In this document: piece by piece, positions 8,289 to 16,689 of the stretch
How positions within the stretch are numbered: the first letter of the stretch is position 1
Layout: each line of letters begins with the position of its first letter
Assembly (NCBI GenBank): GCA_013213745.1
Contig: JABSQH010000008.1
Location: 62,001-126,000, forward strand
Origin: Ilumatobacteraceae bacterium
Lineage (GTDB): Bacteria; Actinomycetota; Acidimicrobiia; Acidimicrobiales; Ilumatobacteraceae
Direction: 5' to 3'
Length of the DNA stretch: 64,000 bases
Translations under genes and position numbers: made by a program
Notes under the pieces: generated by a model
The model's database searches: none
What the model was told of the DNA's origin: nothing
What the model saw: only the letters and a program-made list of their open reading frames with translations

Positions 8289-9727
8289 GGTTGTCCCTGG
8301 GGAGCGCACGATCTGGCGTAGGCCGCGATCGTGCCCACTTCGGCGACGAACTCGATCGTCGGATTGGCGATGAGCTGTTCCTCGGCGTCGCTGTCAACGC
8401 TCACGAGAAACAGCACTGCGCCGGGTTCGGGCGTGAAGCGCACATCGCGCATGGCCGTGTCGAGCTCCCAGGCGGTTGCGGGTTGGAGCTGGCTGAGCGG
8501 TTCCACTGCCACGGTCGTGCACGAGGACGTCTCGGGGTCGAAGTCGATGAGGGCGATGGTGGCAACGAGATCCGTTCCGAGGTCGTCGTGGAACTGCACC
8601 TCGTTCCACACGGCCGGGAGTCCGGAGGCCCGAACGATGATGAACGGTGCACTCGTGGCCACGATCCCGGCCACGAGTGCGATGCGCAACCGTGGCTGGC
8701 TGACCAATCTGACGGCCTGCACGAGGCCGAAGCCGGCGAGTACACACACGAGTGCCGCTGCGGGCAGGAGAAAGCGGCTGAGCGCGGCGTAGCCGAAGAT
8801 GATGGCCATCGCCGACACCACAGCGCACCACATCATCGCCAGCGCGGCGAGTGCGAGCGGCACGACGTCACGGCGGCGCACCGCAAGAGCGACGGCAACG
8901 CCCGCCGCGCACCAGGCGGGCACGATCACCATGGTGCCGACGTTGCCGAGCGCAGTGGTCGTTCGTTCGGCTAGGTCGAGCGGAATGACCTGCGCGGCCG
9001 ATGCGCCCTGAAACGGATCGCCCGCGCCCCATAGATCGCCACCGAACCACAGCACCGGGATCGTTGCTAGTGACAGGGCGAGCACGGCTGTGGGCACGTC
9101 GGTCGCCGTCGCCAGCCATGCTGCGTACGCCAGCGCAAAGGGCCACGCTTCTGGCCGCAACAAGGCCAGTGCGACAACAAGTCCGAAAGCCACGCGCGGG
9201 CGACCAGCGAGGTGGCGTTCGATCGCCCACACAGCGAGCGCCGCCGTGGCAGGAGCATCGTGCCCTTCGGCCCACGTGCGGACAAAGCGCGGCTCGCCGT
9301 CTGGGGTCAGGATCAACAACGCCCCCGCGAGCAGACCGGCGACCGGACCGGCGAGTATCGCTCCGAGCCGAACGACACCGACCACGGCGACCAGCCCTGC
9401 GGTTCGGGCGGCCCACATCCACAGTTCCGGCGCCGCCTCGCCGAACGGCGCGAACACGGTGGTCACCATGACGGGCAGCGGTTTCCAGGACGGCCCGCTC
9501 ACCGTGTCGAGCTCGAGGCGGCCGACTTGTCGGCCCCACACGACCCAAGCGGTTGGGTCATACGACAGCGTGCCCGGCAAGAGCAACGAGAACGCAGCGA
9601 CGATTGCGCAGCCGCCGATGACGATCAGTGCCATCGACGGCACTCGATTCGTCAACGGGGGGCGGGCCGCGTCGCGAGTCGGCGCATCGGCGGCGTCGAG
9701 TTCGGTCGCAGTGCCGGCCCCGGTCAC
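8285..9727 (-). CDS. GT-C type polytopic membrane protein (putative glycosyltransferase)
   Basis: This 480-residue protein has about ten hydrophobic helices. Early motifs are SYDPTAWVVWGRQVGRLELD and GPSWKPLPVMVTTVFAPFG, which I recognise from a widespread actinobacterial family of putative GT-C glycosyltransferases that use polyprenyl-phosphate sugars. The likely extracytoplasmic loop with acidic residues lies in the first third, and the C-terminal part ends in a soluble tail. GTG 9727 overlaps the UGM-like gene stop (GTGA), and its own stop overlaps the YwiC-like start, so the three are translationally coupled. No enzyme activity has been assigned to the family as far as I know. Confidence 0.7.
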   Translation of the reverse strand: MTGAGTATELDAADAPTRDAARPPLTNRVPSMALIVIGGCAIVAAFSLLLPGTLSYDPTAWVVWGRQVGRLELDTVSGPSWKPLPVMVTTVFAPFGEAAPELWMWAARTAGLVAVVGVVRLGAILAGPVAGLLAGALLILTPDGEPRFVRTWAEGHDAPATAALAVWAIERHLAGRPRVAFGLVVALALLRPEAWPFALAYAAWLATATDVPTAVLALSLATIPVLWFGGDLWGAGDPFQGASAAQVIPLDLAERTTTALGNVGTMVIVPAWCAAGVAVALAVRRRDVVPLALAALAMMWCAVVSAMAIIFGYAALSRFLLPAAALVCVLAGFGLVQAVRLVSQPRLRIALVAGIVATSAPFIIVRASGLPAVWNEVQFHDDLGTDLVATIALIDFDPETSSCTTVAVEPLSQLQPATAWELDTAMRDVRFTPEPGAVLFLVSVDSDAEEQLIANPTIEFVAEVGTIAAYARSCAPQGQP

Positions 9728-11319
9728 GTCGGCGAGTCTGCCGTGTGCGTCGGCGTCGGTACCACGGGGGCATCACGGCCCGTGCGCGCGGATGGTCCCG
9801 TGCCGGATTCGTGATAGTCGGCCTCGACGTTCACCGACCAGACATCGTGGTCCGCTCCGTTGAGCACGTTGTCGACCGTCAGCATGGCGGTGTACATCGA
9901 GTGGTCCTGGTTGTTGTATCGATGCATGCCATTGCGTCCGATCGGGTGCACGTTCGGGGCATGCGCGGCGAGCCACGTGCGCAGCGTGTCGACGTTGCGC
10001 TGATAATTCTCATCGTAGATCGGGTACGCCTTCGGCATTCGGACCACATGCCCTGATGCGATATCGCCGGCGGGAACGAGACCGAGACGATCGAGTTCGG
10101 CCGAGGCCCGGCCGATCAGATCGGCGTCTGGAGCCGACCACCACGGGTCGGAGACGCTGGTGGTGTATTCGAGTCCCAACACGGCGCAGCCCTTGCGGAC
10201 CATTTCCGGCGACCACGCGCCGAAATTCTGGATGCGCATCGCATCGATGTCGGGTTCGTGCACGTACACCCAGTTGTCGGTCCAGTCGACGCGCTCTGCT
10301 GGCACCACCAGCGCCACGAGCAGGTAGTCGCGAAATCCCAGCTGTCGAGCTGCGTCGAGCACGTCGTCGGGCGGGGACGGTTCCATCACGGCGACGAGCT
10401 CCGCGAGCGGCATCGACGAGATGACGTGATCGGCCGAGTAGCGGGTCACTGCGCCGGTCTCGTCTGTCGACTCGACACTGGAGACGTGGCCGTGGTCGTG
10501 GCTGATGCGTGTCACCGGCGACTCGAAGTGCACCTTGGAGCCCGCAGCCTCGACGAGTTCGGCGCACCGCTCCCACATCATCCCGGGACCGAGACGCGGG
10601 TAGAGGAACTCTTCGATCAAGCTGGCGACCTGTTGGTCGCGCGTGCGGCGCCCGGCAAGCCGTGCCCGCATCGGCTCCCAGACCGCTGACCACAGCGACA
10701 TGCCCTTGATGCGTTGGGCACCCCAGTCGGCTGAGAGCGCTGACGGATCGACACCCCAGACCTTGGTCGTGTAGGCCCGGAAGAAGTGCTCGTAGAGGCG
10801 CCGCCCGTAGTTGGCGACGACGTAGTCCTCGAGATTCTGCGGGGGCTGCCGGCGCGGAGCGAGTTGTGCAGCGCGGGCACGCCCGTAGGAAGCGACGCAC
10901 CGCAACGCCTCGGTGGGCCCGAGATTGGCGAGCGCGTTGAGCGGCCGGAGCGGGTACTCGTAGAACTTGCCGCGGTAGTAGATGCGGCTGGCGCGTTCGC
11001 GGATGAGCAGGTCGTCGGGTAGGAGCTCGTGCCAGCGGTCTTCGACGACGGCGACTTTAGTGAAGAATCGGTGGCCGCCGATGTCGAAGCGGTTCCCGTC
11101 GACGACGACGGTGCGACTGATGCCGCCGACGACGTGGTCTGCTTCGAGGACCTCGCAGGTGCGGCCGGCCTTGGCCAACTCGTGTGCCGCTGTGAGCCCA
11201 GCTGGGCCGGCCCCGATCACGACGATATTGTCGTCGCCGTCGGCGCATCGACCCGACAGTGAAGTGTCGTCGTCGACGGCCGAGATGTTTCCGGTGTTGT
11301 GCCGTGCAGGTGCGTTCAT
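9724..11319 (-). CDS. FAD-dependent oxidoreductase, UDP-galactopyranose-mutase-like
   Basis: This 531-residue flavoprotein has an N-terminal Rossmann motif GAGPAGLTAAHELAKAG (about residues 36-52), a ribose-binding Glu in VLEADHVVGG, and GNRFDIGGHRFFTK, diagnostic of the UGM/protoporphyrinogen-oxidase-like NAD(P)/FAD group. It is longer than true UGM (about 390), so the substrate is uncertain; sugar-nucleotide or polyprenyl-linked sugar chemistry is plausible given the GT-C gene downstream. ATG 11319 lies one base after the permease stop; GTG 11334 is an alternative that would overlap it. It sits in the iron-transporter operon. Confidence 0.8.
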   Translation of the reverse strand: MNAPARHNTGNISAVDDDTSLSGRCADGDDNIVVIGAGPAGLTAAHELAKAGRTCEVLEADHVVGGISRTVVVDGNRFDIGGHRFFTKVAVVEDRWHELLPDDLLIRERASRIYYRGKFYEYPLRPLNALANLGPTEALRCVASYGRARAAQLAPRRQPPQNLEDYVVANYGRRLYEHFFRAYTTKVWGVDPSALSADWGAQRIKGMSLWSAVWEPMRARLAGRRTRDQQVASLIEEFLYPRLGPGMMWERCAELVEAAGSKVHFESPVTRISHDHGHVSSVESTDETGAVTRYSADHVISSMPLAELVAVMEPSPPDDVLDAARQLGFRDYLLVALVVPAERVDWTDNWVYVHEPDIDAMRIQNFGAWSPEMVRKGCAVLGLEYTTSVSDPWWSAPDADLIGRASAELDRLGLVPAGDIASGHVVRMPKAYPIYDENYQRNVDTLRTWLAAHAPNVHPIGRNGMHRYNNQDHSMYTAMLTVDNVLNGADHDVWSVNVEADYHESGTGPSARTGRDAPVVPTPTHTADSPT

Positions 11320-11320
11320 C

Positions 11321-13009
11321 TCAGATGCGTTCACTCGCCGATGTCCATCCCTCGCCGCGCAATAGGCGCACGAGCAGAATCACCGGAACGAGGCCGACGG
11401 CCACGATCAACAGCGCAGGGAGCGCTGCGGCGTCGTACCGCGAGTCCTTGGTCGCCTCCCAGACCCCGATCGCGAGGGTGTCGCCGCCGAGCGGGCGCAG
11501 CAATGCTGTAGCGGGGAGTTCCTTCATCACGTCGACGAGCACGAGCAAGGCGCCGGTGAGAATTCCGGGCCACAGCAGCGGCAGATGAACTTCGGCAAGC
11601 ACCCTCGAGCCGTCTGCGCCGAGTGACTGTGCGGCATCGTCGAGGTTTGGTTCGATGCGACCCATGCGCGATTCGACCGAAAAATACGCAAGCGTGTGGA
11701 ATCGGATCACGTAGGCGATCACGAGACCGAGGATCGAGCCGGTGAACACCAGGCCGATCGACGTGCCCAAGAGCCCGTCGGCCACGTCGATCAATCGTCG
11801 ATCGATCCAGATCAGCGGCGCGAACACGGCGACCGCAACCACGGTGCCCGGGACGGCGTAGCCCATGGTGGCAACGCGTGCGGCGCCATTTCCGAGGCGT
11901 GACGGCCGTGTGCGTTGTCCGTAGACGACGATCGTCGCCGTGAGCACGGTGAGCGCGGCGGCCGACACGGCGAGCAGCAGGCTGTTGCGGGCTTGACTCG
12001 CCAGTCCGCCGGCGACGCCGCCGTCGACGATCGACTCGATCGACCACACCGCGAGCTGGGCGACCGGGAGGGCGAATACGACCAACAGCAGTACTACTGC
12101 GGGAGCGGCTGCTGCGATTGAACGCCACCCGTGGAGCTGGCGTGGCTCGATTGCGTCGCCTCGGCCGAGTTGTTGGTGGTAGCGGGCGCGGCCACGCAAC
12201 AACCGCTCGATCGCCACCAGGGCGAGGGCGAGCCCGACGAGCACGGTCGCCAGCTGGAGTGCCGCGGCCTCGTTGAACGCGCCGAACCACAGTCGATAGA
12301 TCTCGGCGGTCATCGCCTGTACGCCGAGCAGGTTGACCGCTCCGAAGTCGGCGAGCGCTTCCATCACGGCGAGGACGACACCGGCGGCGAGGGAGGGGCG
12401 GGCAAGGGGAACCGCCACTCGCCAGACAGCCCGCCCATACGAACACCCAAGGCTGCGCGCCGCCTCGATCGACTGGCGCGACTGCCCCATGAAGGCGCTG
12501 CGTCCGAGGATGTACACGTACGGGTAGAGCACCATCGACAGGATCACCACCGCGCCCATCGGCGTCCGCACGCCCGGGATCTGGAGACCAGCGCCGAACA
12601 GATTCGACTGCAAGGGTGTCGCGATGCCGTACTGCGCGAGCACAACGAACACGAGGACGTACGCCGGCATCGCCAATGGCAGCACGAGGGCCCAGTCGAG
12701 TGTCTTGCGTCCCGGGAAGTCGTAGAACGACACGAGGATCGCCAGGCCGGTGCCGACCACGAAGGTGCAGATCCCGACGCCGAGCCCGAGCAGCACGCTC
12801 GTGCGCAGTCCGACGGGGAGCACGGTGCGGGCCAATGGCTCCAAGAACGAGTCGCCCCCGACGAAACTCAACGGGAGCGCAAGCAATGGCCCGGCGACCA
12901 CCGCGGCGATGACCACTCCGACGATTGTCCAGCCGGGAACACGGCGGCGTGTCGCCGACGTCGCGGCTGCTGTCGGACGAGTCTGTTCGTCGAGTTCGGC
13001 TACCGCCAT
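11321..13009 (-). CDS. fbpB: Ferric-iron ABC transporter permease (FbpB-like, fused)
   Basis: This 562-residue inner-membrane permease contains two fused MetI-type halves, as in FbpB/SfuB. Each half has an EAA-type loop contacting the ATPase: EAARSLGCSYGRAVWRVAVP (first half) and LDDAAQSLGADGSRVLAEV (second half). About twelve helices are visible. ATG 13009 overlaps the substrate-binding-protein stop by 10 bases, which indicates coupled translation. It imports Fe(III) delivered by the binding protein upstream, powered by the divergent ATPase gene. Thiamine or other metal substrates use similar permeases, so specificity rests on the binding protein. Confidence 0.88.
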   Translation of the reverse strand: MAVAELDEQTRPTAAATSATRRRVPGWTIVGVVIAAVVAGPLLALPLSFVGGDSFLEPLARTVLPVGLRTSVLLGLGVGICTFVVGTGLAILVSFYDFPGRKTLDWALVLPLAMPAYVLVFVVLAQYGIATPLQSNLFGAGLQIPGVRTPMGAVVILSMVLYPYVYILGRSAFMGQSRQSIEAARSLGCSYGRAVWRVAVPLARPSLAAGVVLAVMEALADFGAVNLLGVQAMTAEIYRLWFGAFNEAAALQLATVLVGLALALVAIERLLRGRARYHQQLGRGDAIEPRQLHGWRSIAAAAPAVVLLLVVFALPVAQLAVWSIESIVDGGVAGGLASQARNSLLLAVSAAALTVLTATIVVYGQRTRPSRLGNGAARVATMGYAVPGTVVAVAVFAPLIWIDRRLIDVADGLLGTSIGLVFTGSILGLVIAYVIRFHTLAYFSVESRMGRIEPNLDDAAQSLGADGSRVLAEVHLPLLWPGILTGALLVLVDVMKELPATALLRPLGGDTLAIGVWEATKDSRYDAAALPALLIVAVGLVPVILLVRLLRGEGWTSASERI

Positions 13010-14037
13010 CCGACGTCGGCCATCAGCGCGATTGCTTCTTCGAACAGTGTTCCCGCTTCGTTCGAGGCAGGGTCGATGACGACGTCTGCCCACTCGCTGA
13101 TGTGTGCCGCCGGCGGTATCTCCGGGTTCGCCGCGAACTCGCTGTTCTGATCGACGATGACCGATTGTGCATCGGCCGACGTGAGGAACTCGATCAGCGC
13201 GATGGCGTCGTCTTCCTTGCTCGTTCCGTTGACGACCGCGACACCCGAGATGTTGGCGTGCGCGCCGACACCGTCTTGGTCGGGCCACGCAGGTGCTACC
13301 GGGAAATCAGCGTTCTCGTCGAGCGCGCGACCGAGGTAGTAGTGGTTGGTGAGCCCGACGTCGCACTCGCCGCCGGCCATCACCGCGAGCAGTTCGCCGT
13401 CGGAGTTGAGAATTTCGGGATCGTTGGCCATCCAGGAGCGCAACAGTGTCTCTGTCTCTGCGTACCCCCGTTTGGCGATCATGTCCGCGACGAGCGATTG
13501 GTTGTACTCGTTGTTCGATGTCCGCAGACAGGTCCGACCGGCGAATTCGGGGTCGCCGAGGTCTTCGTAGGAAGTGATCGAGCCCGCTTCGACCCGCTCT
13601 GTTGAGATCACGGGCACGCGCAGACGTGTGCTCAGTGGCCACCACGTCCCTGCTTCATCGGCGAGTTCTGGACTGACGTTGGCGACGAGCGCCGGCGTCG
13701 ACACCTCTTGGAGGAGCCCGGCATCTTGCGCCCGCCACAGGCTGGGCAGATCGGTGGTGACGAACACGTCGGCCGATGTGTCGTCACCCTCGCGGCGCAG
13801 TCGCTCGAACAACTCAAGCGAGGTTCCGCCACGGATCTCGACCTCGATTCCGGTGGCCTCCTCGAAGTCGCGGAAGATCTGTTCGTCGCCGTAGTGCGAT
13901 CGCCCGTTGTAGATCACGAGTGCTTCTGAGTCGTCTCGAGTGACTGCGAGGACGACAACAACGGCGATGGGCACAACGAGGATCAGGATGATCACCCAGG
14001 GCCGGCGGGCGAAGAAACCGAGGGTTTTGGAGGGCAT
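13000..14037 (-). CDS. fbpA: Iron(III) ABC transporter substrate-binding protein (FbpA-like)
   Basis: This 345-residue extracytoplasmic binding protein starts MPSKTLGFFARRP and has a hydrophobic signal or anchor (about residues 13-34), without a clear lipobox. The mature part opens with ALVIYNGRSHYGDEQI, typical of the FbpA/FutA class. NHYYLGRAL (about residue 240) carries the adjacent Tyr-Tyr pair used to bind Fe(III) in FbpA, and YNQSLVADMIAKRG matches the family. ATG 14037 is chosen because the frame further upstream runs through the divergent promoter and the ATPase gene. It is first in a five-gene minus-strand operon. Confidence 0.88.
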   Translation of the reverse strand: MPSKTLGFFARRPWVIILILVVPIAVVVVLAVTRDDSEALVIYNGRSHYGDEQIFRDFEEATGIEVEIRGGTSLELFERLRREGDDTSADVFVTTDLPSLWRAQDAGLLQEVSTPALVANVSPELADEAGTWWPLSTRLRVPVISTERVEAGSITSYEDLGDPEFAGRTCLRTSNNEYNQSLVADMIAKRGYAETETLLRSWMANDPEILNSDGELLAVMAGGECDVGLTNHYYLGRALDENADFPVAPAWPDQDGVGAHANISGVAVVNGTSKEDDAIALIEFLTSADAQSVIVDQNSEFAANPEIPPAAHISEWADVVIDPASNEAGTLFEEAIALMADVGWR

Positions 14038-14101
14038 GTGTGTGGCGATTTTGTGGGGACCGGGCACCGCGTTCCCGGAGCGTGTGGGCGCTTTGGAAGG
14101 C

Positions 14102-14139
14102 CACAATCTAGTTGTGAGGGTAGCCGAACTCAATAAGTT
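14102..14139. promoter_or_regulatory. Overlapping divergent promoters with palindromic operator candidate
   Basis: For the ATPase gene (+), TTGTGA (14112-14117) and TAAGTT (14134-14139) are 16 bases apart, and ATG 14146 is 6 bases further on. For the fbpA operon (-), TTGAGT (14133-14128) and TAGATT (14110-14105) are 17 bases apart. The inverted repeat CACAA-N5-TTGTG (14102-14116) covers the minus-strand -10 and the plus-strand -35. A second short repeat AACT-N5-AGTT is at 14127-14139. A repressor bound here would silence all parts of the transporter. It does not match the DtxR/IdeR box as I know it. Confidence 0.5.
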
Positions 14140-14145
14140 GCTCCG

Positions 14146-15234
14146 ATGTTGGTCGGCAGGCGGGGCGGTAGCGTTCTGCGGATGGGCGCTCCGCCTCCGG
14201 CGATCGCCGCCGAGCACGTCGTCAAGCGATTCGGATCGACGACCGCCGTCGACGATGCCTCGGTCGAGGTCGCCGATGGTGAGATCGTCGCTGTGCTCGG
14301 CCCGAGCGGGTCGGGCAAGACCACGTTGTTGCGTCTCGTCGCTGGTTTCGAACAACCCGACCGCGGCGACGTGTGGATCGGTGGCCGTCAGGTCGCCGGG
14401 GACGGCGGCTGGGTCGAGCCGGATCAGCGGCGCGTGGGCATGGTGTTCCAGGACGGCGCGCTGTTCCCGCACCTGACGGTGGCGGAGAACATCGATTTCG
14501 GCAAACCCCGCGCCGGCGTCGCCAGCCGGTGTCTCGAGCTCGTCGGCCTCGCTGATCGTGCCGGGGCGCACCCCCACGAGTTATCCGGTGGTGAGCGTCA
14601 GCGCATCGCCCTGGCGCGTGCGCTGGCGATCGAGCCCGATGTGGTCCTCCTGGATGAACCGTTTGCGTCGCTCGACGCGGCACTACGCGTGAGCCTGCGG
14701 ACCGACGTTGCCGACATCTTGCGCTCGGCGGGCACCAGCGCGCTCCTGGTGACCCACGATCAGGACGAGGCGTTCGCTGTCGCCGATCGCATCGTGGTGA
14801 TGCACGACGGCGCGGTGGAACAGACGGGTCCGCCCGAGGCGATCTACGACACGCCTGCGACCCGCTGGGTCGCCGAGTTCTTGGGCGCCGCCAACATCGT
14901 TCCCGGCGAGGTCGCCGACGGATTCGTCGATTGCGAGCTCGGCACATTGCCGGTCCGCACACCCGGCGATTCGGATGGTCGCGCCGGTGCAGTCGACGTG
15001 ATCGTTCGACCCGAGGCGATCGTCGCCGTGGCTGCGGAGGCTGACACGAGCGATCCGGGTTGTCCGGCGCAGGTGGTGGCGCGCTCGTTCCAGGGTGGCG
15101 ACGTGCTGCTGGGCGTGGAGCTCGCAAGTGGCGTGCGCCTGGATGCCCGGATGAACGGGCGCGAGCGTTGGGCAATCGGCGACGACGTGTTCGTGCAGGT
15201 GGCCGGCGACGTCGCCGTCGTGTCGGCCGGCTGA
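14146..15234 (+). CDS. fbpC: Ferric-iron ABC transporter ATP-binding protein (FbpC-like)
   Basis: This 362-residue ABC ATPase belongs to the FbpC/PotA group. It shows Walker A GPSGSGKTT, a Q-loop in GMVFQDGALFPHLTV, signature LSGGERQR, Walker B VVLLDEPFA and H-loop LVTHDQDEAFAVADR. A C-terminal TOBE-type domain (about residues 245-360) is present. It energises the FbpB permease encoded divergently. ATG 14146 fits a leaderless promoter (TAAGTT, 6-base gap); ATG 14182 is an alternative that starts directly before the ABC domain. Confidence 0.88.
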   Translation: MLVGRRGGSVLRMGAPPPAIAAEHVVKRFGSTTAVDDASVEVADGEIVAVLGPSGSGKTTLLRLVAGFEQPDRGDVWIGGRQVAGDGGWVEPDQRRVGMVFQDGALFPHLTVAENIDFGKPRAGVASRCLELVGLADRAGAHPHELSGGERQRIALARALAIEPDVVLLDEPFASLDAALRVSLRTDVADILRSAGTSALLVTHDQDEAFAVADRIVVMHDGAVEQTGPPEAIYDTPATRWVAEFLGAANIVPGEVADGFVDCELGTLPVRTPGDSDGRAGAVDVIVRPEAIVAVAAEADTSDPGCPAQVVARSFQGGDVLLGVELASGVRLDARMNGRERWAIGDDVFVQVAGDVAVVSAG

Positions 15235-15782
15235 GCACTCGTTGCCACCCCGGGGTCGCCGAGGCGCTAGCCCCACCGTCGTCTTCTCTTTCAAATCCTG
15301 CGCGGCGTTCGGTGTGCCGACGCCGGCGAGGGCGAATGCGGGGTCGTCTCCCGAGTCGTCGTCGCAGAAGACGTCCACGACGGCATCGATGAGGTCGGAT
15401 TCGGCTTGGCGTGCGGCTGCTTGTCGGAGTTCGTCGCCGAGCAGGGTCTCGAATGGCTCGGCGAGTTCGCTCACGACGGTGGTAGTCCTCCGCGACCAGC
15501 TGCGCGCCGACCCGACCGGTATCCGCCATCACGCGTCCGGTTCCAATCGACCTCGAACACCGTCGTCACGAAACGGATCACCGGTCTGAGAGCCGGTGCC
15601 CACGACCAGCGGCGGTCGCTCTGGTTCCCGCAGCGCAATCCTCGGTTGGACGGACTGAGCTCGACCACGTGTCAACCGGTCGGGAGTCCGGCTCTGTCCG
15701 AGCGTGGTGACGGCTGCTGTTTCGTGCGGAGGCCGTTTCGTGTGCCGGACCAACGATCATGGACACCTCTAGGCTGAGGGTA
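15235..15782. other. Gene-poor stretch with possible gene debris
   Basis: I find no convincing intact gene in these ~550 bases. On the minus strand, GTG 15474 opens a plausible acidic stretch (SELAEPFETLLGDELRQAA, then DLIDAVVDVF) with GGAGGA 13 bases upstream. It loses protein character near 15250 and has no stop before running antisense through the ATPase gene. Other short frames on the same strand (for example around 15530-15670) also look protein-like only in patches. A 10-bp palindrome ACCCCGGGGT sits at 15247-15256, just after the ATPase stop. A decayed gene is the simplest reading. Confidence 0.4.
15770..15775 (+). promoter_or_regulatory. Candidate -10 element (TAGGCT) for the Mpo1-like gene
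   Basis: TAGGCT lies 7 bases upstream of GTG 15783. It decides the start against ATG 15759, which would put the hexamer inside the coding region. Confidence 0.45.
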
Positions 15783-16130
15783 GTGAAAAGCGATCGATAT
15801 GAGACCTTCGAGGACTTTTGGCCCTTCTACGTGTCCGAACACCTGCATCCCGCAACTCGGGCGCTGCACTACCTGGGGACCACCGTCTCACTCGTGCTGA
15901 TCGTGCTCGGTGCTGTGCTGACACAGCCGGTGCTGTTCTTGGTTGCGGTCTTCGCCGGCTATTTCTTTGCGTGGATCGGTCACTTCTTTGTGGAGAAGAA
16001 TCGTCCGGCGACCTTCACCTACCCGCTCTACTCACTACTCGGCGATTACCGCATGTACTGGCTCGCACTGCGCGGCAAAATGGGCGCACAGGTCGCCGCC
16101 GTCGAAGCCTCGGGTCGTTTCGCCGACTAG
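15783..16130 (+). CDS. Mpo1-like (DUF962) membrane protein
   Basis: This 115-residue protein matches the Mpo1/DUF962 family; yeast Mpo1 is an Fe(II)-dependent dioxygenase acting on 2-hydroxy fatty acids in the ER. Conserved His-containing motifs are FYVSEHLHPATRALHYLGT near the N-terminus and HFFVEKNRPATFTYPLYSL in the second half, separated by two hydrophobic helices (about residues 35-75). LLGDYRMYW follows. Length and motif order are complete. GTG 15783 is chosen from the TANNNT spacing; ATG 15759 is the alternative. The bacterial substrate is unknown. Confidence 0.82.
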   Translation: MKSDRYETFEDFWPFYVSEHLHPATRALHYLGTTVSLVLIVLGAVLTQPVLFLVAVFAGYFFAWIGHFFVEKNRPATFTYPLYSLLGDYRMYWLALRGKMGAQVAAVEASGRFAD

Positions 16131-16255
16131 AGGCCCGCGCCCGTGCCTCGGAGTCGGGCCGACCGTAGTGGTGTGCGCCCGACGCCGTCTCAGGAATGCT
16201 CAGCGCCCCGAACAGCTCGCCGCGGCGAGGGACGCCCGTAGCGGAACCGCCGATC

Positions 16256-16330
16256 GGCTCTGACCCCTGTTTCACAGGGGTATCCGCAACCTCTTGAGGG
16301 TGTGAAAGCCGTCCCAGAAGGCCTGCTAGA
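16256..16330 (+). repeat. Flanking repeat copy A (mobile-element-end-like)
   Basis: This segment and 20033-20106 share GGCTCTGACCC at one end and GAGGGTGTGAAA followed by GTCC-AGAAGG at the other, in the same orientation and at nearly the same spacing (67 versus 69 bases). The middle differs. The GGTGTGAAA/GTCC...AGAAGG sequence resembles terminal inverted repeats of IS256-type elements, from memory only. No transposase is adjacent. Confidence 0.5.
16264..16280. terminator. Short GC-rich hairpin inside repeat copy A
   Basis: CCCCTGT and ACAGGGG form a perfect 7-bp stem with a 3-base loop (TTC). No T-run follows on either strand, so this may be an element feature rather than an intrinsic terminator. 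Confidence 0.35.
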
Positions 16331-16386
16331 CAAGGAAACCTGGCGATTCCCACTGGGCGAGACGACGCCTGTCCGTTGCTGTAGAC

Positions 16387-16689
16387 GCTTTCCAGCGTGG
16401 CGTCGCGCGAGTACTCCTCCGGATCCTCCGGGACCGGTGAGGCACCATGACCGAGCAGGTCGATCGCCACGCACGTGAACCGGTTCGACAGGGTGTCCAT
16501 CGCGGCGTCCCACGTGGACGACGACGTCCCCATCCCGTGGAGGAACACGATCGGATCGCCGCTGCCGCGACGCGCGGTGTGGAGCTGCACGCCGAGCGAC
16601 CGTCGCGCTCGGGCCGGTGCGCCACCCGGCCGAGGCTCGACCCGTGCGTCCGAGTCGGTGGGGTCGATGTCCGGTCGCGTCGAAGTCAA
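16387..16689 (-). pseudogene. Truncated alpha/beta hydrolase (N-terminal third only)
   Basis: A minus-strand frame begins with TTG 16689, which overlaps the stop of the upstream amidohydrolase gene (TTGA). It reads VQLHTARRGSGDPIVFLHGM and then DLLGHGASPVPED, the classic N-terminal half of an alpha/beta hydrolase with the HG oxyanion motif. After EEYSRDATLES the frame loses hydrolase character. The nucleophile elbow, acid and His regions are absent. The break lies 57-130 bases from repeat copy A, so an insertion or deletion event probably removed the rest. Confidence 0.65.

Noticed and set aside
14038-14577. Upstream extension of the FbpA frame on the minus strand
   Set aside because: It runs through the divergent promoter and antisense to the ATPase gene; the signal sequence begins naturally at ATG 14037.
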